Positions 13,621 through 13,787 of a stretch of 13,787 bases of DNA are shown one piece after another (within the stretch, counting starts at the first letter, position 1; each line of letters starts with the position of its first letter). Source of the DNA: an uncultured Clostridia bacterium (lineage in GTDB: Bacteria > Bacillota > Clostridia > Oscillospirales > Ruminococcaceae); NCBI GenBank assembly GCA_947302065.1, contig CAMYUO010000011.1, positions 1-13,787 on the forward strand. The letters are read 5' to 3'. The translations under genes and the position numbers were made by a program. Below the pieces are notes generated by a model that saw nothing but the letters and a program-made list of their open reading frames with translations, ran no database searches and had not been told where the DNA came from.

Positions 13621-13772
13621 CACGGCTTAGCCGTGGTGACCCTCATTTCAAAACAGTCCACAGGACTGTTTTCGAGCGAACGGCTTGCCGTTCGGTTGTT
13701 CACGTCCTTTTCCGTGCGCCTGACGCTCGAGAATTTCGCTCTCTGCGGAGAGCGACGAGGGCGCTGCCCTCG
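13621..13772. repeat. Train of five short stem-loops
   Basis: Perfect stems occur at 13621-13635 (CACGGC, loop TTA), 13650-13672 (AAAACAGTCC, loop ACA), 13677-13694 (CGAACGGC, loop TT), 13736-13755 (TCGCTCTC, loop TGCG) and 13756-13772 (CGAGGGC, loop GCT). The last two abut. None has a clear terminator T run on the plus strand. This resembles a palindrome-rich dispersed intergenic element or a structured RNA; the function is unknown. Confidence 0.7.
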
Positions 13773-13787
13773 ACCCGCCAGCCTTTT

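Larger units (their letters stand above)
13163..13787. other. Gene-free, hairpin-rich region, probably an intergenic repeat element
   Basis: No convincing gene is seen on either strand. Open frames on the minus strand (13143-13703 and 13162-13434) overlap each other, run through inverted repeats and a terminator, have low-complexity Ser/Arg/Thr-rich products and match no family I recognise. Structure is dense: a 7-bp stem at 13194-13211, a 16-bp inverted repeat at 13374-13464, and at least six stem-loops between 13541 and 13772. The base composition is visibly richer in G+C than the coding gaps upstream. The region runs off the right edge. Its look is that of dispersed intergenic repeats in gut Firmicutes, but copy number cannot be judged here. 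Confidence 0.6.

Noticed and set aside
13143..13703. 186-residue minus-strand open frame, with an internal ATG at 13445 preceded by an AGGGGG-like site
   Set aside because: It runs through the terminator and the inverted repeats, overlaps another open frame, has a low-complexity product without recognisable domain, and the AGGGGG is part of the 16-bp inverted repeat. Proteomics or conservation data could reverse this.

Overview
The window reads as part of a low-to-mid G+C Gram-positive anaerobe, most likely a gut clostridium of the Ruminococcus/Oscillospiraceae type. The grounds are BspA-type leucine-rich-repeat surface proteins that end in CWB2 cell-wall-binding repeats, strong SigA-type promoters with an extended -10, AGGAGG-type ribosome binding sites, and compact AAAGCCC...GGGCTTT terminators. 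The genus is an inference from style; no rRNA or other marker gene is present.

All genes are on the plus strand. (1) 1-4065: the 3' part of a giant surface protein, open at the left edge, with about 30 LRR_5 repeats, one Big2-like Ig domain and three CWB2 repeats, closed by a strong hairpin terminator. (2) 4267-9840: a complete 1857-residue paralogue with its own promoter, signal peptide and terminator. It is collinear with gene 1 but carries five extra Ig-like modules of about 77 residues between Big2 and CWB2, and a Trp-containing insert within the LRRs. (3) 10085-13107: a two-gene operon with its own promoter, encoding an AlgI/DltB-family membrane O-acyltransferase (MBOAT) and, 17 bases later, a membrane-anchored AlgJ/AlgX/DHHW-type SGNH protein; a terminator follows. 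(4) 13163-13787: about 625 bases with no convincing gene but dense in hairpins, including a 16-bp perfect inverted repeat and a run of short stem-loops. It is probably an intergenic repeat element.

The two large proteins should be secreted and held non-covalently on an anionic wall glycopolymer through CWB2, displaying long LRR arms. The MBOAT/SGNH pair has the architecture of machines that move an acyl (usually acetyl) group across the membrane and onto a polysaccharide. Their proximity raises the hypothesis that the operon O-acylates the wall polymer that anchors the neighbouring proteins, by analogy with the PatA/PatB pairs and S-layer attachment in Bacillus anthracis. The families are well supported; the functional link is inference, and separate promoters and terminators show the genes are not co-transcribed as one unit.
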